Assembly: GCA_934394985.1 (NCBI GenBank)
Contig: CAKRRF010000008.1
Span: 1-64,000 of the forward strand
DNA length: 64,000 nt
Direction: 5' to 3'
Origin: an uncultured Marvinbryantia sp.
GTDB lineage: Bacteria > Bacillota > Clostridia > Lachnospirales > Lachnospiraceae
The stretch's first letter is position 1; every line of letters starts with the position of its first letter. A program made the translations under genes and the position numbers. The notes beneath the pieces were generated by a model. The model ran no database searches. It was given only the letters and a program-made list of their open reading frames with translations, and had not been told where the DNA came from. Shown here piece after piece: positions 25,893-34,827 of this stretch.

Positions 25893-26834
25893 ATGAAACT
25901 AAAAAATAGAATACAGGAGAATATCGGAAATTGCGGTGTTTTTCTTGCCTTTATTCTTCTGTTTGCAGGAAATTCACTGTTGACCAGAAATTTTTTTAGT
26001 ATTGTTACTGTGCAGAATATTATTTCGCAGTGCACAACGACAGTATTGCTTGGGGTTGGAATGACTATAGTAATTGCAACAGGCGGAATCAATATTTCTG
26101 TCGGTTCTGTGATGGCTATGTGTGCTATGGTTGCTGCAAAAATGATTAGTCAAGGATATATGCTTCAAGGAGTGTTAGCTGGGATGTTGCTGGCTATTTT
26201 CTGCGGAGCGATTACTGGATATATTATTATAAAATTTGATATTCAACCAATGATAGCTTCGCTCTCAATGATGTTTATGCTTCGGGGAATAGCAAAATTA
26301 CTGAATGATGGAAAAAACATGAATCCAGGAAGCAGAGAATTAAATAGTTTTTTATATGAATTTGTAGGAAAAGTTCCAGTTCGAACAATTATTTGGTTTG
26401 TATGTATCGTAATCGTATTTATTATTGTAAGCAAAACGCGTTTTGGCATTTGTATTGAAAGTTATGGAGATAACAGCAAGGCATCACAAATAGCAGGTAT
26501 AAATATTATGTTGTTAATACCAGTTTGTTATATTATCTGTAATATCTTAGCATGCATTGCTGGTTTTGTGGAGATGGGATATTCATCGATAGTTGATCCG
26601 GGAAATATGGGGTTGACAAAAGAAATGGATGCAATAGCAGCAACTGTGTTAGGTGGAACATCCATTGATGGTGGAAAACCGCATATATGGGGAACTGTAT
26701 GTGGAGCAATGGTTCTACAATTAATTACAATTATGGTTAATATGAATAATGTCCCATCGTCTTATGCGAAAATTATCAAGGCAATTATCATTATTTTGGC
26801 GGTGTATGTCCAGAATATTAGGAACAAAAACTAA
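25893..26834 (+). CDS. Ribose-type ABC transporter permease 1
   Basis: 313 aa BPD_transp_2 family with 8-10 hydrophobic segments; the GGINISVGSVMAM stretch and the late GGTSIDGGKPHIWGT motif are diagnostic of RbsC relatives. ATG at 25893 after GGAGG. It probably forms a heterodimer with permease 2. Confidence 0.93.
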   Translation: MKLKNRIQENIGNCGVFLAFILLFAGNSLLTRNFFSIVTVQNIISQCTTTVLLGVGMTIVIATGGINISVGSVMAMCAMVAAKMISQGYMLQGVLAGMLLAIFCGAITGYIIIKFDIQPMIASLSMMFMLRGIAKLLNDGKNMNPGSRELNSFLYEFVGKVPVRTIIWFVCIVIVFIIVSKTRFGICIESYGDNSKASQIAGINIMLLIPVCYIICNILACIAGFVEMGYSSIVDPGNMGLTKEMDAIAATVLGGTSIDGGKPHIWGTVCGAMVLQLITIMVNMNNVPSSYAKIIKAIIIILAVYVQNIRNKN

Positions 26835-26852
26835 GAGAAGGAGGAAGCTGAT

Positions 26853-27824
26853 ATGAAAAAGATAAGGCATTTCTTGGGAAACAATGCTTCTATAATTGGT
26901 TTAGCATTTATGCTTTTAGTTGGGACCTTGATTAATTCAAACTTTCTTACACCCGGAAACCTTTCCAATATTTTGAGACAAAATAGTACGATTTCCATAG
27001 TTACACTAGGCATGGCAGTAGTAATTATTAGTGGCTCGATTGATTTGTGTGTTGGCTCATTGTTTTGCTTGTGCGCATATGTTAGTAGTTTCTTGAGTCA
27101 ATACAATACTCTAATAGCAGTTCTGGGAACGATATTATTTGGTATTCTAATTGGATTTTTAAATGGTTTTCTGGTAACTAAAATGCGTATTCATCCATGG
27201 ATCGCAACGCTGTCTATGATGCTTGGCCTTCGAGGACTTGTACTAGTTTTAACAGGCGAAAATACTTATAAGCCAGCGTTCGATAATATTTTATTTGAAA
27301 AGATTGCGAGGGGTGGAATAGGACCTTATTTAAACTTTCCACTATTGATTACTATTATTTTGGTAATACTATTTGCGATAATGATGAAATATTCACAGAT
27401 GGGGCGAAATTTTTATATTTGTGGTGGAAATCGAGAAGCTGCACGAATGATGGGAATTCCTGTAGAAAGAACAATTATGATTTCGTTTATCATCAGTGGG
27501 ATGATGTGTTCCATTTCGGGAATCATTCTGGCGGCGCGGTTGGGTTCAGTATCGCCACTTGCAGGGGATGGAAATGAAATGTATGCGATCGCATCCTGCG
27601 TAGTAGGAGGCATTTATCTAACAGGAGGAAGAGGCAAAATTCACGGGGCTTTCATAGGTTCTATTATTGTAGGGCTTTTGACTAACATATTCAATATGCA
27701 GTCTATATTAAGTACATTTTGGGAAAGCGTAATTACCGGATCGTTGGTTTTGATAGTGGTTCTTTTGCAGCAGATTTCTGCTAAAAGGGCAGAGCATAAT
27801 CGAACAATCAATGAAATTCTTTAG
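26853..27824 (+). CDS. Ribose-type ABC transporter permease 2
   Basis: 323 aa, same family as the previous gene (SGSIDLCVGSLFCLCAYV early, GGIYLTGGRGKIHGA late). ATG at 26853 follows AAGGAGG. The two permeases are distinct in sequence, as in the rhamnose (RhaP/RhaQ) and autoinducer-2 transporters, supporting a heterodimeric channel. Confidence 0.93.
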   Translation: MKKIRHFLGNNASIIGLAFMLLVGTLINSNFLTPGNLSNILRQNSTISIVTLGMAVVIISGSIDLCVGSLFCLCAYVSSFLSQYNTLIAVLGTILFGILIGFLNGFLVTKMRIHPWIATLSMMLGLRGLVLVLTGENTYKPAFDNILFEKIARGGIGPYLNFPLLITIILVILFAIMMKYSQMGRNFYICGGNREAARMMGIPVERTIMISFIISGMMCSISGIILAARLGSVSPLAGDGNEMYAIASCVVGGIYLTGGRGKIHGAFIGSIIVGLLTNIFNMQSILSTFWESVITGSLVLIVVLLQQISAKRAEHNRTINEIL

Positions 27825-27844
27825 AAATAAGGAGAACGAATGAA

Positions 27845-28654
27845 ATGAGAAATTATCCATCAGAACAAGAAGCAAAAGAATTAATTTGTGCGATTGGGGA
27901 AAAAATGTATGATCATCAGTTTGTATCAGCAAATGATGGGAATATTACAATTCGTGTGGGAGAAAATGAAATTATTGCTACACCTACAGGAGTTTCTAAA
28001 GGGGATTTACGGCCGGATATGTTATTAAAAACAGATTTGAATGGAAATATTTTAGAAGGAACATGGAAACCAACATCTGAGTTGCCAATGCATTTAAGAA
28101 TCTATAAAGAAAATGATGAAGTTATGTCAACAGCGCATGCACATCCGTGTTTCCTTAATGTATTTGCTAACATGGGATTAGAACTAGATCTTTCTATTAC
28201 ACCAGCAACGGCGGCGATATCTGGAAGAATTCCGGTTGCACCATATAGAAATCCAGGTTCTTCAGAATTAGCTGATTCGGTTGCACCGTATGTAAAAGAT
28301 TATAATGTTGTGCTTTTGGCTAATCATGGTCCGATTGCATGGGGAAAAACACCTATTGAAGCATGGTTTACGTTAGAAGACGCTGAGGCTTATGCAAAGA
28401 TGGCTTTGATACATAAATTTATTGTTGGGGGATATCGACCGATAACTCGGGGACAGATAGAATGCCTTGCGCAAACACATGACCTAGTTATTAATCCTAA
28501 AAGATTAGTGAATGCACCAGAAGAAAGTTCGAATGGGAATCCAGCAGAATCTCTTGATGCTTATGACGGAATTTCAATACGACTTTCGGATGATACTATT
28601 GACAAACTTGTAGATAAAATTACTGAGAAACTTTGCCGAGACAGTATGAGGTGA
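27845..28654 (+). CDS. Class II aldolase (rhamnulose/fuculose-1-phosphate type)
   Basis: 269 aa aldolase/adducin family. Zn ligands: the His pair in HAHP and the His of ANHGPIAWG; a Glu in TSELPMH is the probable general acid/base. It would split a 1-phosphoketose to dihydroxyacetone phosphate and lactaldehyde. AGGAGA precedes ATG at 27845; an ATG at 27840 is immediately stopped. About 50 C-terminal residues beyond the core are acidic and of unknown role. The next gene is the matching kinase, 5 bp downstream. Choice between rhamnulose and fuculose is open. Confidence 0.88.
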   Translation: MRNYPSEQEAKELICAIGEKMYDHQFVSANDGNITIRVGENEIIATPTGVSKGDLRPDMLLKTDLNGNILEGTWKPTSELPMHLRIYKENDEVMSTAHAHPCFLNVFANMGLELDLSITPATAAISGRIPVAPYRNPGSSELADSVAPYVKDYNVVLLANHGPIAWGKTPIEAWFTLEDAEAYAKMALIHKFIVGGYRPITRGQIECLAQTHDLVINPKRLVNAPEESSNGNPAESLDAYDGISIRLSDDTIDKLVDKITEKLCRDSMR

Positions 28655-28659
28655 AATTG

Positions 28660-30147
28660 ATGGGAAAACATCTTGCAGTGGATATAGGTTCTGAAAGTGG
28701 ACGTATTTCAGTTGGATATTTAAAAAATGGAAAACTTATAATAGAAGAACTTCATCGATTTAAAACACAATTTATGCAAGCGCATAGAAAAAGTGTTCGA
28801 AATATTTATAGATATCATGAAGAGATTATAATCGGATTAAAAAAATATGTAGAAAAATATGGAGACACTTTAGACAGTATCGGCGTAGATAGCTGGGGCG
28901 GTGACTTCGTTTTACTTGATCGAAAAGGGAATATATGCAAATTACCGGAGTCTTATAGAGCAACTTCTGCGGCATCGGATGTTTCGGAAATTATCGAAAA
29001 AGAATATGGATTAAAAAAAATTTATGAGCATACAGGAAATCAGGCCATGCCAACGGATACTTTGAGTCAGATGCTTCGTATGATTAGGGATAACGATCCA
29101 TCAATGGATGATCCACATGCAATTCTCTTTATGGGCGATGTATATCATTACCTTTTGGGGGCAGAGATTTGCTGTGAACATTCACTTGCAGGGTATTCCA
29201 GATTTTATAATAATAATATAGATTGTTGGGATGAGTCCATTATGAAAGGATTACAAATTCCACTTTCTATTTGCACTAAAGTTGTGTGTGCCGGAGATAC
29301 AATCGGTCAAATTGATCCAGTAATTCAAAAAAATGTAGGATTAAAAAAAAGCGTGAACATCATTACACCATGCACACATGATACATCCTGTGCAGCTCTT
29401 GCGATACCCGATATGGGAACTGATTGGATGTTTATAAGTAGTGGAACCTGGTCTTTAATGGGAATGGAAACAGATTATCCGATTATAAATGAAATATCTT
29501 ATAAATATAATTTCTCTAATTCATCAATGCCATTAAAAACAAATATGTTTAAGAAAAACATTCAGGGTATGTGGATTATACAACAATGCCGTGAAGCCTG
29601 GGGAAATCAAATTTCATATGAAGAAATAGTATCTGAGGCGGCTAAAGTGGAAGAAAATCATTTATACATAGATGTTGATAGAGAAGAATTTTATGCTCCT
29701 GGAAATATGCCAATGGCAATTGTTAATGCTGTAAAAAGAGATTTTCATGAGGAAATTGATTGGAAAAATGTTGGTGTCATTGCAAGAATTTGCTTTGAAA
29801 GCCTCGCATTGAAATATCGGTATTTTTATGATAAACTAATACAAGCAGCAGATAAAAAAATATCAAAAATTTATATCATTGGTGGGGGGAGTAACAATCA
29901 ACTTGTAAACCAGTATACTGCTAATGTAATAGGACTTCAGGTATATACTGGAGTTACAGAGGGGAGTAATGTAGGAAATCTATTACTTCAGTTATATGGT
30001 TCTGGAGAACTTAGCAGTAAGCAAGAAATGCGTCAATGTGTGTGTGATACCTTCTCAAAGTATAATTATAGCCCTCAGAATGTACAGATGTGGAATGAAA
30101 AATATCGTTTTTTCGAGAATGAAATTTCTCATGAAGCACAATGGTAA
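28660..30147 (+). CDS. FGGY-family kinase, rhamnulokinase-like
   Basis: 495 aa. The N-terminal phosphate-binding loop is AVDIGSESGRIS, followed by the sugar-binding GVDSWGGDFVLLD (compare RhaB GVDTWGVDFVLLD), CTHDTSCAALAIP and the C-terminal adenosine-binding GGGSNNQLVNQYTANV. It phosphorylates a ketose at O1 using ATP. ATG at 28660 follows GAGGTG; upstream in-frame codons overlap the aldolase. No sugar isomerase gene is in the operon. Confidence 0.88.
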   Translation: MGKHLAVDIGSESGRISVGYLKNGKLIIEELHRFKTQFMQAHRKSVRNIYRYHEEIIIGLKKYVEKYGDTLDSIGVDSWGGDFVLLDRKGNICKLPESYRATSAASDVSEIIEKEYGLKKIYEHTGNQAMPTDTLSQMLRMIRDNDPSMDDPHAILFMGDVYHYLLGAEICCEHSLAGYSRFYNNNIDCWDESIMKGLQIPLSICTKVVCAGDTIGQIDPVIQKNVGLKKSVNIITPCTHDTSCAALAIPDMGTDWMFISSGTWSLMGMETDYPIINEISYKYNFSNSSMPLKTNMFKKNIQGMWIIQQCREAWGNQISYEEIVSEAAKVEENHLYIDVDREEFYAPGNMPMAIVNAVKRDFHEEIDWKNVGVIARICFESLALKYRYFYDKLIQAADKKISKIYIIGGGSNNQLVNQYTANVIGLQVYTGVTEGSNVGNLLLQLYGSGELSSKQEMRQCVCDTFSKYNYSPQNVQMWNEKYRFFENEISHEAQW

Positions 30148-30153
30148 AATAGA

Positions 30154-30190
30154 CCCCTGTTAGTTGACCTCTCAGCTGACGGGGGTTTTT
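30154..30190 (+). terminator. Terminator of the ABC/aldolase/kinase operon
   Basis: A continuous stem of about 14 pairs with G-U wobbles from CCCC (30154) to GGGG (30182-30185), followed by TTTTT. Confidence 0.85.
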
Positions 30191-30227
30191 GTCATAAAAA
30201 CAGAATAAAAGAAATGTGGGTGTGGAA

Positions 30228-31784
30228 ATGAAATTATTGATTGCAGATGATGAAGAATTCAGTAGAACCTGTATATCGGAAATGTTGGACTGGAATTCAT
30301 ATGGAATTACAGTGGTTGCGACGGCAGAGAATGGTTTGGATGCGTGGGAAAAGGTGAAAAAGTATAAGCCAGATATTGTCATTACAGACATTAAAATGCC
30401 TCAAATAAGTGGTTTGGATCTTTTGACCAAAATCCAGGAAAATCATCTTGAAATAGATACAATCATGATAAGTGGATTTGATGAATTTGCTTTTGCACAA
30501 AAGGCATTAAATTTAGGGGCAAAAAATTATTTATTGAAGCCTGTTAACCCGGCTGAATTGCTCAATTCAGTAATAACACTTCAGGATCAGAAGAATCAAG
30601 AAAGAAGAAACAAATTCGATGGAGATAAAGAAGGAAATCTCCGAAATATGATTTATTTATTTTATACACCTGAAGAATTGGATGAAATTCATGATCAGAT
30701 GTTAGAATGTTGGGATTATTTTCAAGCTGTTCTTTTACTTCAAATGGACAATATAAGTGATGCTTTATATATTGGGGAAACCAATATTTATAAAATATTA
30801 CTACAAGAAATTGATCTTTTTTGTCATGATACAGGAAGCTATCTATTAGAAAAGAGCCCTCATAATATGCTTTTTTATGTTCTGGCTAAAAGTACTGAGG
30901 AAATAGAAGAAAAAATTTCATTTTTATTGGATACAATTCAAACAGTATTACAAAATGTTACATATGATGATTATACAGTTGGTGTAAGCAAAATAAATCA
31001 TGGGATTGAAGAATCAGCAAAATCTTATTTGGAAGCAAGACGAGCTGCTAATATGAAATACGTGTGTGGAAATGGCAATATTTATTATGCAGCAGAGGAG
31101 AAAACAGACTCCAGAATAGAAGAATCTGATTGTATAGATTTGATAAGAGAAATTGTTGAAAATACAGTATATTTTAAAGAGGAAGAAGTTGATCTATTAT
31201 TAGATCGGCTTATGAGCCAAAAACGATTCTCTGGTATAGAGGAATTAAGACAAAATGTATATATGATAGTTACGGGGATTATTCGTAGCGAAGCGTTGGT
31301 TAATATTGATATTAACTCTCTTTATCCGGACACAAGTCTCATTATTATCTCAATTTGTAATTGTGGTGATCCATTTGAAATGCATCGAAAAATGAAGGCG
31401 TTTTTACACACGATAGGGAGAAAACTAAATGAAATAAAAATAAAAAAGCCAAATCAAATTATTGAACGAATAAAAAGATACATTGAAGAAAATTATCAAA
31501 TTCCGGAGATGCGGTTATCTTTAATTGCTGAAAAATTCAATTTTAGTCCTGCGTATCTTTCTGCGTTATTCAAAAACAGCTGTAATCAGAATATTACAGA
31601 TTATATAAATGCTGTTAGAATTGAAGTGGCTTGTAGATATTTGATACAAAATGAGTATAAAATTTCTCATATTTCAGAACTTGTTGGTTATGCGAATGTG
31701 ACATATTTTTACAAAGTGTTTAAGAACTTGAAAGGTTGTTCACCAAGAGATTATTTAGGTAAATACTGGGAAGGTGAAACATGA
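30228..31784 (+). CDS. YesN-type response regulator with AraC output domain
   Basis: 518 aa. The N-terminal receiver (1-120) has the acceptor Asp in VITDIKMP and the conserved Lys in LLKPVNP. A long middle region is followed by the C-terminal AraC double helix-turn-helix (about 415-515). ATG at 30228 lies within GTGGGTGTGG-type upstream sequence; the GTG at 30216 is an alternative. It overlaps yesM by 4 nt and probably activates the transporter/aldolase operon upstream in response to extracellular sugar. Confidence 0.9.
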   Translation: MKLLIADDEEFSRTCISEMLDWNSYGITVVATAENGLDAWEKVKKYKPDIVITDIKMPQISGLDLLTKIQENHLEIDTIMISGFDEFAFAQKALNLGAKNYLLKPVNPAELLNSVITLQDQKNQERRNKFDGDKEGNLRNMIYLFYTPEELDEIHDQMLECWDYFQAVLLLQMDNISDALYIGETNIYKILLQEIDLFCHDTGSYLLEKSPHNMLFYVLAKSTEEIEEKISFLLDTIQTVLQNVTYDDYTVGVSKINHGIEESAKSYLEARRAANMKYVCGNGNIYYAAEEKTDSRIEESDCIDLIREIVENTVYFKEEEVDLLLDRLMSQKRFSGIEELRQNVYMIVTGIIRSEALVNIDINSLYPDTSLIIISICNCGDPFEMHRKMKAFLHTIGRKLNEIKIKKPNQIIERIKRYIEENYQIPEMRLSLIAEKFNFSPAYLSALFKNSCNQNITDYINAVRIEVACRYLIQNEYKISHISELVGYANVTYFYKVFKNLKGCSPRDYLGKYWEGET

Positions 31785-33493
31785 AAAAGTTATATGAAAT
31801 AATCTTTAAAAAATTTGCCATGATTTCTATATTATTAGTGCTTTTAACAGATAGTATTTTTCTTTGCTATTTTATAAGTAGTACTATTCGAAATGCACAA
31901 ACCACATTAGATGCAGCTGTAAACTATAGTAGAAATGTTTTGGAAAGGGTATTAGATGAAACGGAACAGCTGAATACCCTTGTGCAAAAGAGTTCTAATG
32001 TGCAGATTGCTATACGAGAAATTCCAAGCAGCAAAAATGCAATCTACTCTCAGAAATTGGAAATAAACGGGTATTTATATACACTCCAGGAGAATAATAC
32101 GGTATATGTAGAGGCTTTTTATATTCTTCTTGATGATGGGAGACAATTCAAATCTACGAATTTCCCGTTGCGTTATGGTAGTGCTAGAGATATTCCAGAA
32201 TATGATATGCTTCGATCATTTACAACAGAAACGTGGTTATCAACATATTCTCAATCGATGTTAGCTAATAATTATCGTGAAGGATATGTTGCTGCTATTT
32301 ATCCATTATATAATGTTAAGACTGGAAAATCGTCAGGTGTAATTGTAGAAGAGATTAGAACAGAAAAGATTGCTGGTGAACTTTTAGCGGCGTGCTATTT
32401 GGAAGACGTTGATGTAATGCTTACAGATAAAAATGGTGAAATACTTCTTTCTGTTGGAGAAAGTAATAAAAATAAATCTTGGTTAGTTAAAAATAGTATG
32501 CAATTGGAAAATGGATGGACATTGACATTTTCGTGTGAAGTTTGGAATTTAGTTGGAAATATTTTGCTTACAGCCATTTTTATGGGGCTGATTTTATCAA
32601 TTGTTATTATTGTTTTTTCATTAATGCTTAGTAGAAGAATCGCATCAGACATTTCGAAACCTATTAATCGATTGTTATATATTATGGAATGTCAAGATCC
32701 TCTAAATGTAAATGGAAAAAATGACTTAATAGTTCAAACAGATATCTATGAAGTGGATAGGCTGTTTAGGAAATTTAGTCAGATGATGGATAATTTAAAA
32801 GAGTTGTTTACAGAATTGGAAAAAAAACAGCAGGCTGTAAGAAAATCCGAGTATGCTGCATTGCAAGCACAGATTAATCCGCATTTTCTTTATAATACAT
32901 TAGATAATATTACGTGGCGCATTTATGCGGGAGATAAGCAAGAAGCCATTGATGAAGTAATGAGTTTGAGTCGTTTCTTCCGTATTTCATTAAGTCGTGG
33001 AGCCGATATGATTTCTATAAAAGATGAATTGGAACATGTGCAATTATATTTGAAAATTCAAAAGAAACGATATGGAAAAAGATTTGATTTTGAAATAAAA
33101 TCTTTCATGAGAAGTTCGGATATGGAACGTTTTTTTGTACCTAAATTAATACTGCAACCTTTGGCTGAAAATTGTATATATCATGGATTTGAAAAATTTA
33201 ACGAAGGCGGTAAAATATACGTCACTGTTGATTGGAAGGAAAATATAATATTTTCTGTAATAGACAATGGATCAGGTATTGACAGAGACAGACTTATGGA
33301 AATTAATAATCAACTAGAGAAGCCAGAGATGACGGAGAAACAAGAGTCGAAAAAGGGATATGGTATTTTTAATATAAATTCTAGAATAAAAAATGTATTT
33401 GATGCCAGATATGGATTACATTTGGAAAGTGATAATTTAGCTCATTACACATTGGCTGAAATCATTCTTCCACCTACAACACATGAGGCGTAA
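31781..33493 (+). CDS. YesM-type sensor histidine kinase
   Basis: 570 aa. A transmembrane helix (about 12-35), an extracellular cache-like sensor (about 40-265), a second helix (about 270-290), HAMP, His_kinase domain with the acceptor in INPHFLYNTLDNI, then HATPase with N-box LAENCIYHG and G-box VIDNGSGID. It pairs with the YesN regulator (ATGA overlap). Codon use is as AT-rich as the operon it would control. Confidence 0.92.
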   Translation: MKKLYEIIFKKFAMISILLVLLTDSIFLCYFISSTIRNAQTTLDAAVNYSRNVLERVLDETEQLNTLVQKSSNVQIAIREIPSSKNAIYSQKLEINGYLYTLQENNTVYVEAFYILLDDGRQFKSTNFPLRYGSARDIPEYDMLRSFTTETWLSTYSQSMLANNYREGYVAAIYPLYNVKTGKSSGVIVEEIRTEKIAGELLAACYLEDVDVMLTDKNGEILLSVGESNKNKSWLVKNSMQLENGWTLTFSCEVWNLVGNILLTAIFMGLILSIVIIVFSLMLSRRIASDISKPINRLLYIMECQDPLNVNGKNDLIVQTDIYEVDRLFRKFSQMMDNLKELFTELEKKQQAVRKSEYAALQAQINPHFLYNTLDNITWRIYAGDKQEAIDEVMSLSRFFRISLSRGADMISIKDELEHVQLYLKIQKKRYGKRFDFEIKSFMRSSDMERFFVPKLILQPLAENCIYHGFEKFNEGGKIYVTVDWKENIIFSVIDNGSGIDRDRLMEINNQLEKPEMTEKQESKKGYGIFNINSRIKNVFDARYGLHLESDNLAHYTLAEIILPPTTHEA

Positions 33494-33561
33494 GAGTTAT
33501 GTAGTATTTAGGAAAAGAGTGACACTTTGTTATTTTTGTAACTTTCTTTTTTATCACTATT

Positions 33562-33579
33562 TTGTTAATATAATAACAA
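33562..33579 (+). promoter_or_regulatory. Rex operator overlapping the fucO promoter
   Basis: TTGTTAA-TATA-ATAACAA matches the Rex consensus TTGTTAA-N4-TTAACAA at 13 of 14 defined positions, and contains the TATAAT -10 (33569-33574). Binding by Rex at low NADH/NAD+ would block RNA polymerase; high NADH would release it. Confidence 0.7.
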
Positions 33580-33618
33580 ATAAAAGACATGAATATACGG
33601 AAAGGATGAGAAACGATT

Positions 33619-34764
33619 ATGGCAAACAGAATCAATTTGAATGGAACATCTTATCATGGAGCGGGAGCAATCGCAGAAATCGCAAATGAAGCAAAGGCAC
33701 GTGGATATAAAAAAGCATTTGTATGCTCTGATCCAGATCTGATCAAATTTCAGGTAACCAGCAAAGTAACCGATATCCTGGAACAGAATGGACTGGCATA
33801 TGAGATTTACTCAGATATTAAAGCAAACCCGACTATTCAGAATGTACAGAATGGTGTAGCAGCATTTAAAAAGTCCGAAGCAGATTATATCATTGCAATC
33901 GGCGGTGGATCTTCCATGGATACTGCAAAGGCAATCGGTATCATCATCGCCAATCCGGAGTTTGAAGATGTGAGAAGTCTGGAAGGAACCGCTGCAACGA
34001 AAAACCCTTGTGTTCCAATTATTGCAGTACCGACCACAGCCGGAACAGCCGCTGAGGTAACAATCAACTATGTTATTACAGATGTAGAAAGAAAACGTAA
34101 ATTCGTATGTGTAGACCCACATGATATGCCGATTATTGCCGTAGTAGATCCGGAAATGATGTCTTCTATGCCAAAGGGACTGACAGCTTCTACCGGTATG
34201 GATGCTCTGACACATGCCATTGAGGGATATACCACAAAAGCAGCATGGGAAATGACAGATATGTTCCATCTGAAAGCAATCGAGCTGATCTCAAAATCTC
34301 TTCGTGGTGCGGTGGATAATACAAAAGAAGGCCGTGAAGGAATGGCACTTGGCCAGTACATTGCCGGTATGGGATTCTCCAATGTAGGTCTTGGAATTGC
34401 ACATTCCATGGCTCATACACTGGGGGCTGTATACGATACACCACATGGCGTTGCCTGCGCTATGATGCTTCCGATCGTAATGGAATACAATCAGGAATGC
34501 ACCGGTGAAAAATATCGTGAAATCGCAAGAGCGATGGGTGTTAAAGATGTAGATTCCATGACACAGGAAGCATACAGAAAAGCAGCTATTGACGCAGTAA
34601 AGAAATTGTCAGAAGATGTAGGAATTCCTACCAAACTGGAAGCCATCAAAGAAGAAGATCTGCAGTTCCTGGCAGAATCAGCATATGCAGATGCCTGTGC
34701 ACCAGGCAATCCAAAAGATGCCAGTGTTGAAGATCTGAAAGAACTGTTCAGAAAGATTATGTAA
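33619..34764 (+). CDS. fucO: Lactaldehyde reductase (iron-containing alcohol dehydrogenase)
   Basis: 381 aa group III Fe-ADH. NAD-binding GGGSSMDTAKAIG, metal ligands Asp in the TGMDALTHAIEGY stretch and His in HSMAHTLGAVYDTPHG. It reduces L-lactaldehyde from the class II aldolase to 1,2-propanediol, regenerating NAD+. ATG after GGAAAGGATGAG. Composition (26 G+C of 60 in 33661-33720) returns to the window's norm, unlike the AT-rich cluster upstream, so it may be an older resident gene. Good match to FucO in length. Confidence 0.9.
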   Translation: MANRINLNGTSYHGAGAIAEIANEAKARGYKKAFVCSDPDLIKFQVTSKVTDILEQNGLAYEIYSDIKANPTIQNVQNGVAAFKKSEADYIIAIGGGSSMDTAKAIGIIIANPEFEDVRSLEGTAATKNPCVPIIAVPTTAGTAAEVTINYVITDVERKRKFVCVDPHDMPIIAVVDPEMMSSMPKGLTASTGMDALTHAIEGYTTKAAWEMTDMFHLKAIELISKSLRGAVDNTKEGREGMALGQYIAGMGFSNVGLGIAHSMAHTLGAVYDTPHGVACAMMLPIVMEYNQECTGEKYREIARAMGVKDVDSMTQEAYRKAAIDAVKKLSEDVGIPTKLEAIKEEDLQFLAESAYADACAPGNPKDASVEDLKELFRKIM

Positions 34765-34780
34765 ATAAATGATGTTATAA

Positions 34781-34816
34781 AAATCCGTTGGTACTTTAAA
34801 GTGCCAGCGGATTTTT
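34781..34816. terminator. Bidirectional terminator between fucO and the GH28 gene
   Basis: AAATCCGTTGG... pairs with ...CCAGCGGATTT in a stem of about 16 pairs, with T runs on both strands. Confidence 0.8.
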
Positions 34817-34827
34817 GCTTAAGAAGT

